Source: Neostapfia colusana
Lineage: Eukaryota; Streptophyta; Magnoliopsida; Poales; Poaceae
DNA: 64,000 nucleotides
Assembly (NCBI GenBank): GCA_030760725.1
Contig: JASWHV010000107.1
Location: 248,001 to 312,000, forward strand
Direction of reading: 5' to 3'
The notes beneath the pieces were generated by a model. The model was given only the letters and a program-made list of their open reading frames with translations. It made no database searches and was not told the origin of the DNA. The stretch's first letter is position 1. Every line of letters begins with the position of its first letter. Of this stretch, positions 47,106 to 57,555 are shown piece by piece. Position numbers and translations under genes: made by a program.

Positions 47106-47117
47106 GCTCTGATACCA
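47106..47117 (-). other. Primer binding site of H
   Basis: Minus strand TGGTATCAGAGC followed by AAAGG, two bases from the 5' LTR end; initiator Met tRNA type. Confidence 0.93.
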
Positions 47118-47119
47118 AT

Positions 47120-48734
47120 TGTAGGATCAAAGAGCACGTGAAAAGCTACCAGAGGGGGGTGAATGGTAGATTAAAACTTTTCGCAGCGGAAACAACAAAA
47201 ACCCCTCAGCAAAAATCAATCGGTTAAAGAAACTGTGTGTGCAAGTGTTTTCAAACGTGTTCAATCATGACAAATCAAGTAGAGAGGTAGATAATCAAGT
47301 CACGGATCTAATGCAACAAGAGTCACTTGAAAAAACGAAGTAAAACTTGAGATACGATCAAAACATTAAACGAAGATCAATCTGTTCTACCCGATATAAA
47401 ACAGATCTGCAATGCTAAAAAGAAACTCGTGTATCTCAAAAACTACTGATCCGAAGCTCGTGATAGATGATAGATAATTGAGTTGTTAAGACAACCCAAA
47501 AAGAATCACGTCAATCGGATCTGTAAAACTCGAGTTATGAACGAAACACCAAAGCAACGTCGGTCGGTCCAGAAACTCGGCGAGAAAGACTTGACGAAAA
47601 ACAAGTCGGACGAACAAGGCACAAAAGCTCCTCGAAACTATGAACTTTATTCAATAGAAACACAAGAGGAACAGCCCAAAGTTCTCTACACACTAGAGAT
47701 CTGGCCTCCCTTGCTTTTATAGCCAGCCCTCAGGCTAAACAATCCAATCTAGTACTCCTACTCCTAATTAGACTCGTATCCTAACTTACCATAACTGCTC
47801 AGGACTCTCCTATTCGCAGATAGAAGCAATCGTGAGACTTCCAAACACCTTAGGAACGTCCTAAACATTCCTAAAACAACTTAACTTCGTGCCTAGCACG
47901 AAATCCTATCATAACCAACTCAAATCTTCCATATTTGAGCCATATCCGACTCAGCCTCAGCCTGAGTACGCAATCCAGCCGGTTGGACCTTTCCGACCAA
48001 TTCTTTACGTCCACTTCTCTTCATCACGCCTTGGAACAATGTTGCCACGTCCATGCACTCCTTGCACACGTGCAAACACCTTCCAACGACGTACACACAA
48101 CCTTCATATGCACTGCCCTTGATCCAAACATGCTGCGTGACCTCCCGATCAACTCAACCACAGCTCCTCCCGAACTTGGTTGTTGGAACCTCATCTCCTC
48201 CCTAAGACTAGTCCAAGGATCCCGTCACCAGCCATGTCTTGAACTCAAGCAACACCTGCACATGAATAAACAACCAATTCTTCCGAGCACAAGTCCTCGA
48301 CTTGACTCACGTTAGTTCGAAAACCACAACACCTTACATGAGCACGTCACATAAGCATGTTGCAAACCATATCAAATCATAACAGCCATAACCACCAAAA
48401 CACACCAAAAACTTAGCAAATTAATACTAAGCAAACCTTCCCATAAAGCAAGTTTGAAACATTGCGAGTTAAAATCAAAAACAAGACGCTGCAGTTCTAC
48501 GAGTTGAACTTCACGGGAGCTCCCTATAAACAAGCTCCGGACCTCACAGAAGCTCTCCGGACCTCGCAGGAGCTCTCCGGACCTTGCGTCGGACCTTGCC
48601 AACACATGGCGGACCTAACAAAGAACTTGTCGGACCTTGCCACAGAAGAATGTTTTGGAAATATTCAAAACTTCGAATGTTAATGCTAACTTTTATCCTA
48701 ATTGCCAATGTATTCAGCACACATAGGTCTCACA
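47120..48734 (-). repeat. 5' LTR of H (1615 bp)
   Basis: Partner of 35005-36531. TATA box (minus strand) at 47715-47721. Contains at 48535-48590 three copies of a 20-bp unit around CTCCGGACCTCRCAGRAGCT, inside the 96-bp segment (48517-48612) missing from the 3' LTR. Confidence 0.95.
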
Positions 48735-48739
48735 GTGCC

Positions 48740-50999
48740 GACGCCTCAGCACACAACACGTGTCCACGTGGCCCACCAGCAAATTTAAACTTTTCCCCCG
48801 ATTTTCAGATTTTATTCGAACTTCAAATCCTCATAACTTGGGCTAGGAAACTCCAAATCGAGTGAACCAAATTTTGTTGGATTCAGCTCTTTGATCAATT
48901 TCCAGAAAATCAAGTTTAACTTCATGAAAATCCTTAATTCTCCATAATTAATTCCTCAAAATTTAAACTGTTGTGGAATTTTAACTGGAGAATCCCTTAG
49001 AGGAAAATTCTGAAATTTCACTGGGATGTTCAATAAAATATCCCTGAACTACCATAAAAATTTCAGGTCCATTTGAGCTCATTTGATCCACCTAATAGTG
49101 TGATTAGTGAAACTGTTCCAGAGAAAATAGAAAATGTTCAGAAACATTTTCAGAGTTTTTCCTGAAATTGTTTAGCTCATATATTTAGTTAGGAACATTC
49201 AAATTAATGGAGACCAACTCCATTAGAACCCTCTGAAAATCTAGTTTTCAGAAAGTCATGGCTTGTTCCATGAAAATCCCTAGAGCACCCTAAGAGTTCC
49301 AATTAAGGTCAAGGACATAATTAATTGTGGAGGGCTTAAATGAGCTTTGCTGCAATTAAAACTTGACCAAGTCTCTGTTTAGGTTGTAACCAAGCCACAG
49401 TAAAAGTTTCAAAGTCTTTGGGTCTGTCTAGTGAGACTTGGAAGGTTCACAAGTTTAAAACTCAATTTAAATGCATTTAATTAATACATGTACTTCTTAT
49501 ATCATATAGTCCCTAAGGTCGAGGAGGAACCCGAAGTCCTAGACTTCGTTACTCCAGAGGAGCAGCTAGCCTACGACCAAGAGCAGCAAGGCAAGCTCCG
49601 GTTTGCATTAACCTTTTTACAAATTTTTATTGTTTTGAGCACTTACTTGAGTACCATTATTCCTTGCATTAAAGTCATGGTTGGAAACCCAATTGCATAG
49701 CCAAGAAAACCATGGGTTGGTTGTAGGATTGCAAAACCCCGTTAGCTACTGCAAAGCTAAGTTAGGGTAGGATTCGGTACAAGTCGAGTAGTGGGAACTA
49801 CTCGCTAGAATAGGCTAGAGGCACTCGACTCGGGTAGAGATAGCACATGATACACATGGCAAGAAAAATGAGACCAAGGGGAGAGTAAGGGCAGCAGGAC
49901 TTTGGGGCCTGTGTGCTATAGCTCCGCTTGTGTCGATTGAGGACCGAGCTGTGTGCGGGCCTGTTGAACAAGCTAGAACAGTACTGAAGACCTACCGGCT
50001 ATATGGGAACCGGGAAACCGATGTAACTCAGGTAGCTGGATGTTGAGGCATAGCTGGTCGTTCAGAGGGTAGGTTGAGAGCTCGAGGTGTAAATCGGCTG
50101 GCGGCAATGAGATGCACGTGCAGAGACCTCTTGCTCGGGACGATTGGACCGGTTCAACATTTGGCTAATGGGTCAAAGGTGGTTGCGTACGGCGTCCGTG
50201 ATGGTTGCTGTAGGCAACATCGAGTACGGGCGTATGTGACGGGTTATTCGGGTAATCCTGCACGTGTAAATCGATTATAATCGCCATCCCTCACGGTCAG
50301 TGAGTACCACTTGTTCACTGTACCGTGACATAGAAAGAACAGGCTAGTTACATGTTAAAATGTTGCTGATTGAAGGATGGACTTGATTGTTAATGATTTG
50401 CTGTAGTTTAGAGCTAATTAAAGTTCCTTTCAACTTTGGGCAAAGTACATGAGAGAAATGTGTTTCTTGTTTGATTGCGGCTCTCTCATGTGCCTTAGCG
50501 TAAGGTTCTCTACCACCTGCTGCTAAAACTTGAAAGTAAGGTTCCACTAATTAGGCGAGTCCTTTGCAACTTGTTTTTATCTCATGTACCCATCACCCCT
50601 CGTGTAGAAGTTCCATGTTTAGGAGAGACAGGTCAGTCTTGCTGAGCCTTCGTGCTCACTGCTTGTGTTTGAATGTTTTGCAGTGTTCTATGAGGAAGGG
50701 ACTCCCGAGGAGGAGACGGAACCCCAGGAGGGAACCCCGTCGAGTGGGAGTCGTGCACGCCGCCGTGTTAGTGTGCGTGTGTGCTAGCAAGGACACGTTC
50801 ACGGGCTGAACGTGAACTTGTTGAGTAGTCTACACCCGTGAGTGTAGACTGGACCTATTTTGATGTAAAAATGTTCATAAACCTCTTTATGTAATAAACT
50901 TTGCTTCCGCTTTGTACCTTTGAAGTGTGTTATCCGGTGCTGTGCAACACAGCACCCCTCAGCGTGATCCTGGCTCGACAAGACCGTGGGGTCGTGTCG
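48740..50999 (+). repeat. 5' LTR of G, 3' part
   Basis: Continues the LTR interrupted by H; matches inverted F (57556-59790). It contains exon 2 of the candidate LTR gene (49510-49590, PEVLDFVTPEEQ, donor CAAG|GCAAGC), exon 3 region (from 50684 after GTTTTGCAG), hairpin 50644-50657 and AATAAA at 50893-50898. The last bases read GGGGTCGTGTCG where F ends GTCGTGTCA, so the terminal CA has probably mutated to CG. Confidence 0.88.
49510..50771 (+). pseudogene. Candidate LTR gene exons 2-3 in G
   Basis: Exon 2 49510-49590 (81 nt) keeps phase and encodes the same acidic peptide as F with silent or conservative changes. Exon 3 starts at 50684 with FYEEGTPEEETEP; a one-base loss before the EWES segment shifts the end, so the stop conserved in F (here near 50769) is no longer in frame. 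Exon 1 would lie at about 34490-34561, across element H, and is decayed. Confidence 0.45.
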
Positions 51000-51003
51000 G
51001 CGT

Positions 51004-51015
51004 TGGTATCAGAGC
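51004..51015 (+). other. Primer binding site of G
   Basis: TGGTATCAGAGC four bases after the LTR end; initiator Met tRNA type. Confidence 0.9.
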
Positions 51016-52502
51016 TCGCTTGATGTTTAACGCACTACAAAGGTCATCTTTTTCGAAAATCCAGTGAGGAACGAGTTAGTAGCCCGTATAAGGATGTTAT
51101 TAGCGTATAGAGAGTGGCATACTAACCTAATTGCTTATGTCAGAAAATTGTGTATCTCGGGACGTTTATGTCTTGCGGGGTACACGTAAGCGCTGTCCAC
51201 CAGTGCGCACAAGCTGAAGGGTGGAGCCCCATGGGTGGCAGGTAACCCGACCCGCTTTAATATCCTCTACGACTCTTTATGTCGTTTGGGGTATTCGAGC
51301 AACGTCTGTCCCTGGCGTGCGTGGTGCAATTTGGGAGGCCCCGTCACATGGTCAGTAACGTGAACACGTAGCTCAAGGCGTGTTTGGCTTGAGAACATCC
51401 AGGCGAGTGATGACAGCCGGGTGTACGAACTGTATGGATACCGGGCTCAGTGTGCAGCCGAGTCTGATGATTGTGTTAATTATCTGCAGGTAGTCTAACC
51501 ACGAAACGGTAGACGTGTAGTATCCGTGTGCGAGAGACGTTTAGTGCCACTGAACTAACGAAGCCGGCTAAGTCCGGTATAGGTTTTTCTTTGTGAGGAC
51601 GTAGTACCGACATGCTCTGGTGACGCATCGACGTCACACTCCATTAAATGAGCAATTTCATTATAAAACTTGAAAGATTTTAAATCCAAAGCATTAAAAC
51701 TTGATGTAACTCCTTCCCTTAATCAGGATATTCCAAGTAACAAGTTTTCAACTTATAGGCTATTAAGGACAGAGTCCCCTGTTTTCAGCTGAATTAAGGC
51801 TGAAGTTAATCAGAGGTTAGAGGTTGCGTTATTTTGAGGTTGGGGTCATATGATACATTTCTGGAAAGCTTTGGAAGAGCTTTACAACTTTTCTGTTGAG
51901 GTCCATAGGTGTTTCATCACTTATCCACTCCAAATATGCAGTAGAGTTGAAACTTTCCAGAAAACAGGGCAGAGCAAACACTCTCTGTAACTCTCTGTAA
52001 ATTGAGCATAACTTCCTGCATAAAAATCCAAAAAAATAGAAAATGAGGTAGTTATGAAAAGTTCATGAGATGAGTTACAACTTTGTTACAGAAAGTTTTG
52101 TCAGATTGGGAGCAGAATTAACTGGAATTCTTGGATCAAAGCAGTACCTAAAGCAGGGAGGTGCTGTCCAATTTTCTCCAGAAATTCTGTTAACTTTGGC
52201 ATCTCATAACTTTTAAACCAGGACAGATCTTAGTCCAAGCAAATACTCCCTGGAAAGATAATGAACTTAGCTTTAACTTTGATGTTGAGCTCCAGAATTG
52301 GTTTTGCATTTAGCATGGCCTAAATAAGGTTGAGATGGAAACTGGTCAGGGCTGTCATGTTGGACAGTAGATCAGTAGTCAAATTTGTTTAAATTTGAAC
52401 TATAATTTCAAGTTTTATGGGTTCAATGACCTGTTTTGTGTTATAACTCAATGGTTTACTGTTAAAATAAATATTTGACATTTCTCAAATATATTTTTAC
52501 AG
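51016..52502 (+). other. 5' leader of element G
   Basis: About 1.5 kb, stop-rich in all frames. It resembles the leaders of A and C (for example the segments around TTCTGGAAAGCTTTGGAAGAG and AAACTGGTCAGGGCTGTCAT). It ends in ATATATTTTTACAG, a strong 3' splice-site match placed directly before the ATG of the extra ORF. No other feature seen. Confidence 0.75.
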
Positions 52503-53447
52503 ATGACAGCGGATAAACAGTTCGAGAACGGGTGGGTGGAATCTCACTGTTCTCACCACAGCGGCTATCCGGAAGCATTGAGGCAGATGCTTCAATATTT
52601 CGGGTACAATCAGATGCCGCAGTACTTTGCCAAAGAAGAAGGTGAGGAGGGGAACAAGACGTGGACAATCCATGTCGAGGTTCCTGCAGGACCTACGCCA
52701 CCTGGGTGGGCGCCGTTCACCGTCACGGTGAGAGGTAGACAACCCGAGGGGATGTGGCAAGTGGCAGCCCGTGACACCATGTCACGTTTCTGCCAGCTAC
52801 ATGTGAGAGCGATGGAGGGCACTCCATACACGCTCGTTCCGGTGGAGGGACGGGCTCATCATGTGTGGGAAGGGAGGTACCGGGAGGCAACAGACCCGAG
52901 TTGCCCAAGGTACAACCCTGCGGAGGCAAACCTCAGCCTCCAGATGAGGGCGGGAAACGCCGTGATGGACAGCCAAGCTGTTCATACGGAGCATCTCGCC
53001 GCAAGGCATAAGGAGAGCACAAGCCGTGGAGACCATTTCGAGAGTGCCCACAGCGCACTCCGCAATGTGCTCCTTCCAACGATCAAGCGACTGAATGAAC
53101 AGCATAATTAGTTGCATCCTCTGAAGAAAGCGATGAAGAAAAGCCGTGTCGACATCGCGGCGTTACAAGAGCTGGTGCAGACTTTAACCCAGAAGAATGA
53201 GGACCTTACTCAAGAGCGGGACGACGCTATTGAGGAAGGGTGAGGCTAGGAAGAAGACTACAACCAGGCCATGGATGAGGTGCATGCATTGCAGGACCTC
53301 GTACCTCCGGTATTGGGCATACCGGTGGTCTTGGGTCTTCCGGCAATGGAAGAACCTGAGATAGGAGAAGAGGTGGTAGATCCGGAGCCACCAGCAGAGG
53401 TATCGGAGGAGGACGACCCGCAGGAGGTCAAGTTCTACTCCGAGTAG
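52503..53447 (+). pseudogene. Extra ORF upstream of gag in element G (314 codons, 3 stops)
   Basis: One reading frame from the ATG at 52503 to TAG at 53445-53447, broken by TAG 53109-53111 and two nearby stops (TGA and TAG near 53241-53249). The first 202 codons are open. The N-terminal part includes TWTIHVEVPAGPTPPGWAPF and MWQVAARDTMSRFCQLHV. After the first stop comes a likely coiled coil (LQELVQTLTQKNEDLTQER) and an acidic Pro/Glu-rich tail ending EVKFYSE. It is not similar to gag, pol or envelope and has no membrane segment. Size, position and layout parallel the intact ORF of element B (15055-15873), so I treat both as one type of accessory protein; its role is unknown. A and C lack it although their leaders otherwise align with G's. 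Confidence 0.7.
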
Positions 53448-53720
53448 GGGGTTACAGTTGCCAAGTAAGGCAGCTAGGGTAGGGTAACCCAAACTTTTGT
53501 AATCGGTGACATGTCGTGTAGGCAGTAGCGTATGTATAGGTAGTGACGAAATGAGCACGACGTCTCGGAGACCCGAGAATAATATATCTTGTATAAAGTT
53601 TATGTTTTATCAATATATGTGAATGTTGTGCAAATTATTCATGTGTCACTTCAATACCTACTGTTGCATATGTAATTTTAAGTATGACATGTGCTAATCG
53701 CTGCTGTTTTGAATTTCAGA
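53448..53720 (+). other. Spacer between extra ORF and gag in G
   Basis: AT-rich, no ORF. Ends TGTTTTGAATTTCAGA directly before the gag ATG, a good 3' splice-site match. Confidence 0.6.
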
Positions 53721-56700
53721 ATGACTCGTACTCGTGCCAACCCGGACGTTGGGGGTACTAGCCAAGGGGGAGAGACCTCCTAACAGCCTCCTGAGGACTC
53801 CTCGGGACAGCAACAGCAACAGCAAACACCGCCACCGCCTCCGCCCATGGTTACTTTGGCGGATATTGTAGCAGCAACGGTGGGTTCCCATCAGCAGCAC
53901 ATGGAGTTGCTACAAACTCTCATCGCCAATACGTCTCGCCCAGAGAGACTTCAAGACCGTGAGGAGCGTCAACAGAGCTCCTACTCTGACTTCCTAGCGA
54001 CTCATCCCCCAGTATTCTCAAGGGCGGATGAACCCCTCGATGCAGACAACTGGCTCTGCACGATAGAGATGAAGTTCGGGCTGCTCCAACTAAGTGAGCA
54101 GCGCAAGACTCAGTTCGCGGTCCAACAGCTCCAAGGATCCGCGAGCGCGTGGTGGGCGAACTTCTGTGCTTCACAGCCCACCGACCGAGTTATGACCTGG
54201 GCAGAGTTCCGGACGGCCTTCAGGGCCTATCACATACCGCCAGGTCTGATGAAGAGGAAGACGCAGGAGTTCCTACACCTGCAGCAAGGGAGCCGGAACG
54301 TATTGGAATACTCCAGGGCATTCAACGATCTCGCGCTTTATGCGTCATATCACGCCGATACTGACGAGAAGCGGTGGGACCACTTTTACCAGGGGCTTAA
54401 CCCGCTCCTGAAGGACAAATTGGCGATGTTCAATCGCGGCAGCCTCAGCGACATCATTGATGCTGCGATTGTCCAGGAGGACTCTGACAGGATTTAGTGG
54501 CGGCGGAGAGAAAGCGAAGCGTGCCGCAAGGCAGCGGAGAAGGAGGCGGTCCTTCTCAGAAGTTTCGGATGGTGAATCGCCCACTATCAGGTCCACGCTG
54601 GCAGCCACCACAGAGGTCGATGCCATTCCGCAGTCGGCCGTACTCTTCACCGGTATTCACGCCGGCACTGCCAGCATCACCTCCGCAACAACAACAGCAG
54701 AAGAGGGCGATGCCGCGTGTGTATGCACCTCAGCAGCGCATGCCGGGCTTCCGTCCCCCGAGCACCGCACAAGCAGCGGCCACATGTTACAAGTGTGGTC
54801 GTCCAGGACACTTCGCCAGCAGTTGTCCGGAGAGGCAAGGCGGCGGAGTTGCACCGCAACTTCCGGGGAGGAATCAGCCCCGGAACCCTACAAATGTGCG
54901 GCGGGCAAACCCGAGGCCGGGCACTGTCCACCAGCTTGCCATAGAGGACGTGCCGGAGGGTGAGCCAATCCTTGCGGATATGTTCCAACTCCACCAGCAT
55001 CCCGCCATAGTATTGTTTGATTCAGGCGCCACGCATAGCTTTATTAGCCAAGCTTTCATTGCTAAATACAGCTTGCAAATACTACCCACCGATAGTCCTT
55101 ATGTGATCTGTTCACCGGGTGGGAAAATTTTAGCAAGCATGATGGTCCCAAAAGCGCCATTGTGCTTATAGGGTAGAGTATACCCTACGTCTCTCATCAT
55201 CTTAGGGGGACAAAAGGTCGATGTCATCTTAGGCATGTCGTGGTTAACCTGCCACGGCGCTGTTTTAGACACCGTCCTCCGAGTTGTGCACTTGAATTCA
55301 GAAGTGCACGAATCTCACTCCTTATTTCTGGACAGTCCAGAAATAAAACTTCCAAGTGTCTACCAATCCACAATCATCAGATTGGAAGATATTCCAGTGG
55401 TCCGAGAGTTCCCTGACGTGTTCCCGGATGATTTACCGGGGATGCCGCCCGATAGAGAGGTGGAGTTCAAGATTGAACTTGCACCGGGAACCATGCCAAT
55501 ATCTCGAAGGCCATACAAGATGGCGCCCAAGGAATTGGCTGAATTGAAGACCCAACTAATGGACATGCTGGAAAAGGGTTTTATTAGGCCGAGCTCCTCG
55601 CCATGGGGCTATTCGGCATTATTTGTGAAGAAGAAAGACGAGACGTTGCGGCTTTGCATGGACTATCGTCCACTAAACGCCGTAACCATCAAGAACAAGT
55701 ACCCGTTGCCACGGATCGACATGTTGTTTGATCAGTTGGTCGAAGTAAAGATCTTTTCCAAGATGGATTTAAGATCCGGGTACCACCAGATTAAAATACG
55801 GGCTGAGGACATTCCGAAGACGGCTTTCTCAATGAGGTACGGACTTTACGAGTACCTAGTCATGTCCTTTGGCCTCACCAATGCTCCAGCTCATTTCATG
55901 TATTTGATGAACTCGGTATTCATGCCGGAGCTGGACAAGTTTGTCATGGTCTTCATCGACGACATACTGGTATATTCCAAGTCGGAGGAAGATCACAAGG
56001 AGCATCTGCGTATAGTCTTGCAACGGCTGCGGGATCACAAGCTATACGTGAAATTCAGCAAGTGCGAATTCTGGATATCGCAAGTGCCTTTCCTCGGGCA
56101 TATCATCTCAGCGAAGGGTATCGCTGTAGACCCGAGCAAGATCACTCAAGTGCTGAATTGAAAATTTCCGAGAACTGTTCACGAGGTACGGAGTTTCCTC
56201 GGACTCGCGGGATATTATCATAGGTTCATTCCGAACTTCTCGAAGATTGCCAAGCCTATGACGGAGCTGCTAAAGAAGGCTACCAAGTATGTTTGGAGTC
56301 CAACCTGTGAAACAGTGTTCAAGGTTTTAGTCAAGCACCTAACATCAGCTCCGGTTTTGGAGCAGCCAGACACAACAAAACCGTTCGATGTGTACTGCGA
56401 TGCATCAGGCATTGGGCTCGGATGTGTGCTGATGCATGACCGAAGAGTGGTCGCGTATGGATCACGGCAGCTTAGAAACCTTGAGCAGAATTATCCAACC
56501 CACGACCTGGAGCTCGCTGCCGTGGTACTTGCACTGAAAATGTGGAGGCACTACCTACTCGGTAACCTCGTGCATTTATATACCGACCACAAGAGCCTCA
56601 AGTACATATTCACTCAGAAGGAGATGAACATGAGGCAGCGAAGATGGTTAGAATTGATAAAGGATTACGAAATAGAGATCCATTATCACCTGGGCAAGGT

Positions 56701-57555
56701 AAACGTAGTGGCGGATGCGCTGAGTCGCAAGTTACACGTCCACAATCTGACCACCACACCGTTGGAAGAGAGCGAACCACCACTGCATGTGATTCCACAC
56801 GGAGCTCTCTATAACCTAGCTTTGATCCCCACCATCCGTGAAGAGATAGCGGCAGCTCAGAGACATGACAAGGGCATGTCGCATTTACGGAGACGTGTAG
56901 ACAGTGGGGAGCTGAAATGTTTCTGGAAGGACGGAGACGGCATCCTATGGTTCAAGGACCGGATCGTCGTACCCCGTAACCCGGAGTTACGGAAGAAATT
57001 TTTTGATGAGGCTCACTTATCAAAATTTTCAATTCACCCCGGCAGCAAAAAAACGTATCAAGAACTCAGAAGCCAGTTTTGGTGGACACGGATGAAGCGG
57101 GAGATCGTGAAGTACGTGTCCGAGTGCGATACATGTCGAAGGGTAAAGACAGATCATATGCGGAAACCGGGACTGCTACAACCACGGGCGTTCCTGCCTG
57201 GAAGTGGGAGGATGTGAGCATGGACTTCATCGTCGGTTTACCCACCACCTTTCAGAAATATGATTCTGTGTGGGTGATCGTCGACCGGCTCACCAAAGTT
57301 GCCCATTTCATCCCGGTCAACACCAACTACAACGCCAAGAAGTACGCTGAACTGTACATCTCACGGATCCTATGCTTGTACGGCGTACCCCGTACCATCA
57401 TATCGAACCGGGGCACTTTATTTGTGTCCCGTTTTTGGGAGCAGCTACACGCTGCCTTGGGGACAAAGCTGATCCGTAGTTCAGCGTACCACCCGCAAAC
57501 GGACGGGCAAACCGAGCGGGTAAATCAGATCCTAGAAGACATGCTACGAGCTTGC
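53721..57555 (+). pseudogene. gag-pol: Element G gag-pol, truncated by F
   Basis: Gag starts at 53721 (MTRTRANPDVGG). TAA at 53781-53783; the capsid region is open to a one-base deletion near 54493. The knuckle CYKCGRPGHFASSC and protease DSGATHSF (intact Asp) follow; TAG at 55169-55171. RT has FIDD (near 55945); TGA at 56159-56161 replaces the Trp of VLNWK. RNase H (CDASGIGLGC) and the integrase zinc region (HPGSKKTYQ) are present; a one-base deletion lies near 57185. The integrase core with MDFIVGLP and the Glu motif QTERVNQILEDML runs to the F insertion, flanked by CTTGC (57551-57555). In total, three nonsense codons, two frameshifts and one insertion. Confidence 0.92.

Larger units (their letters stand above)
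35005..48734 (-). mobile_element. Element H: Sirevirus-like Ty1/Copia element
   Basis: Complete element on the minus strand. 5' LTR 47120-48734, PBS 47106-47117, gag-pol 47058 down to 37516, repeated polypurine tracts (36533-36728), 3' LTR 35005-36531. Target duplication GTGCC on both sides (35000-35004, 48735-48739). Domain order PR-IN-RT-RH, the long gag with a coiled coil, and several polypurine tracts are the known hallmarks of Sireviruses (maize Opie/Ji kind). It is interrupted by solo LTR E. Hand comparison of the LTRs finds about 35-40 substitutions over ~1.5 kb (about 2.5%). Confidence 0.95.
34087..57555 (+). mobile_element. Element G: oldest gypsy element, host of C, H and F
   Basis: Parts seen: 5' LTR fragments 34087-35004 and 48740-50999, PBS 51004-51015, leader, extra ORF (52503-53447), gag-pol (53721-57555). 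The first ~0.8-0.9 kb of the 5' LTR lies beyond element C, outside the window; the end of pol and the 3' LTR lie beyond element F to the right. LTR and pol are closest to element F, which is inserted in it in the opposite direction. Many stops and shifts agree with its age. Confidence 0.9.

Noticed and set aside
52503..53447. Extra ORF of G as an envelope-like gene
   Set aside because: It lies upstream of gag, and has no signal peptide or membrane segment.
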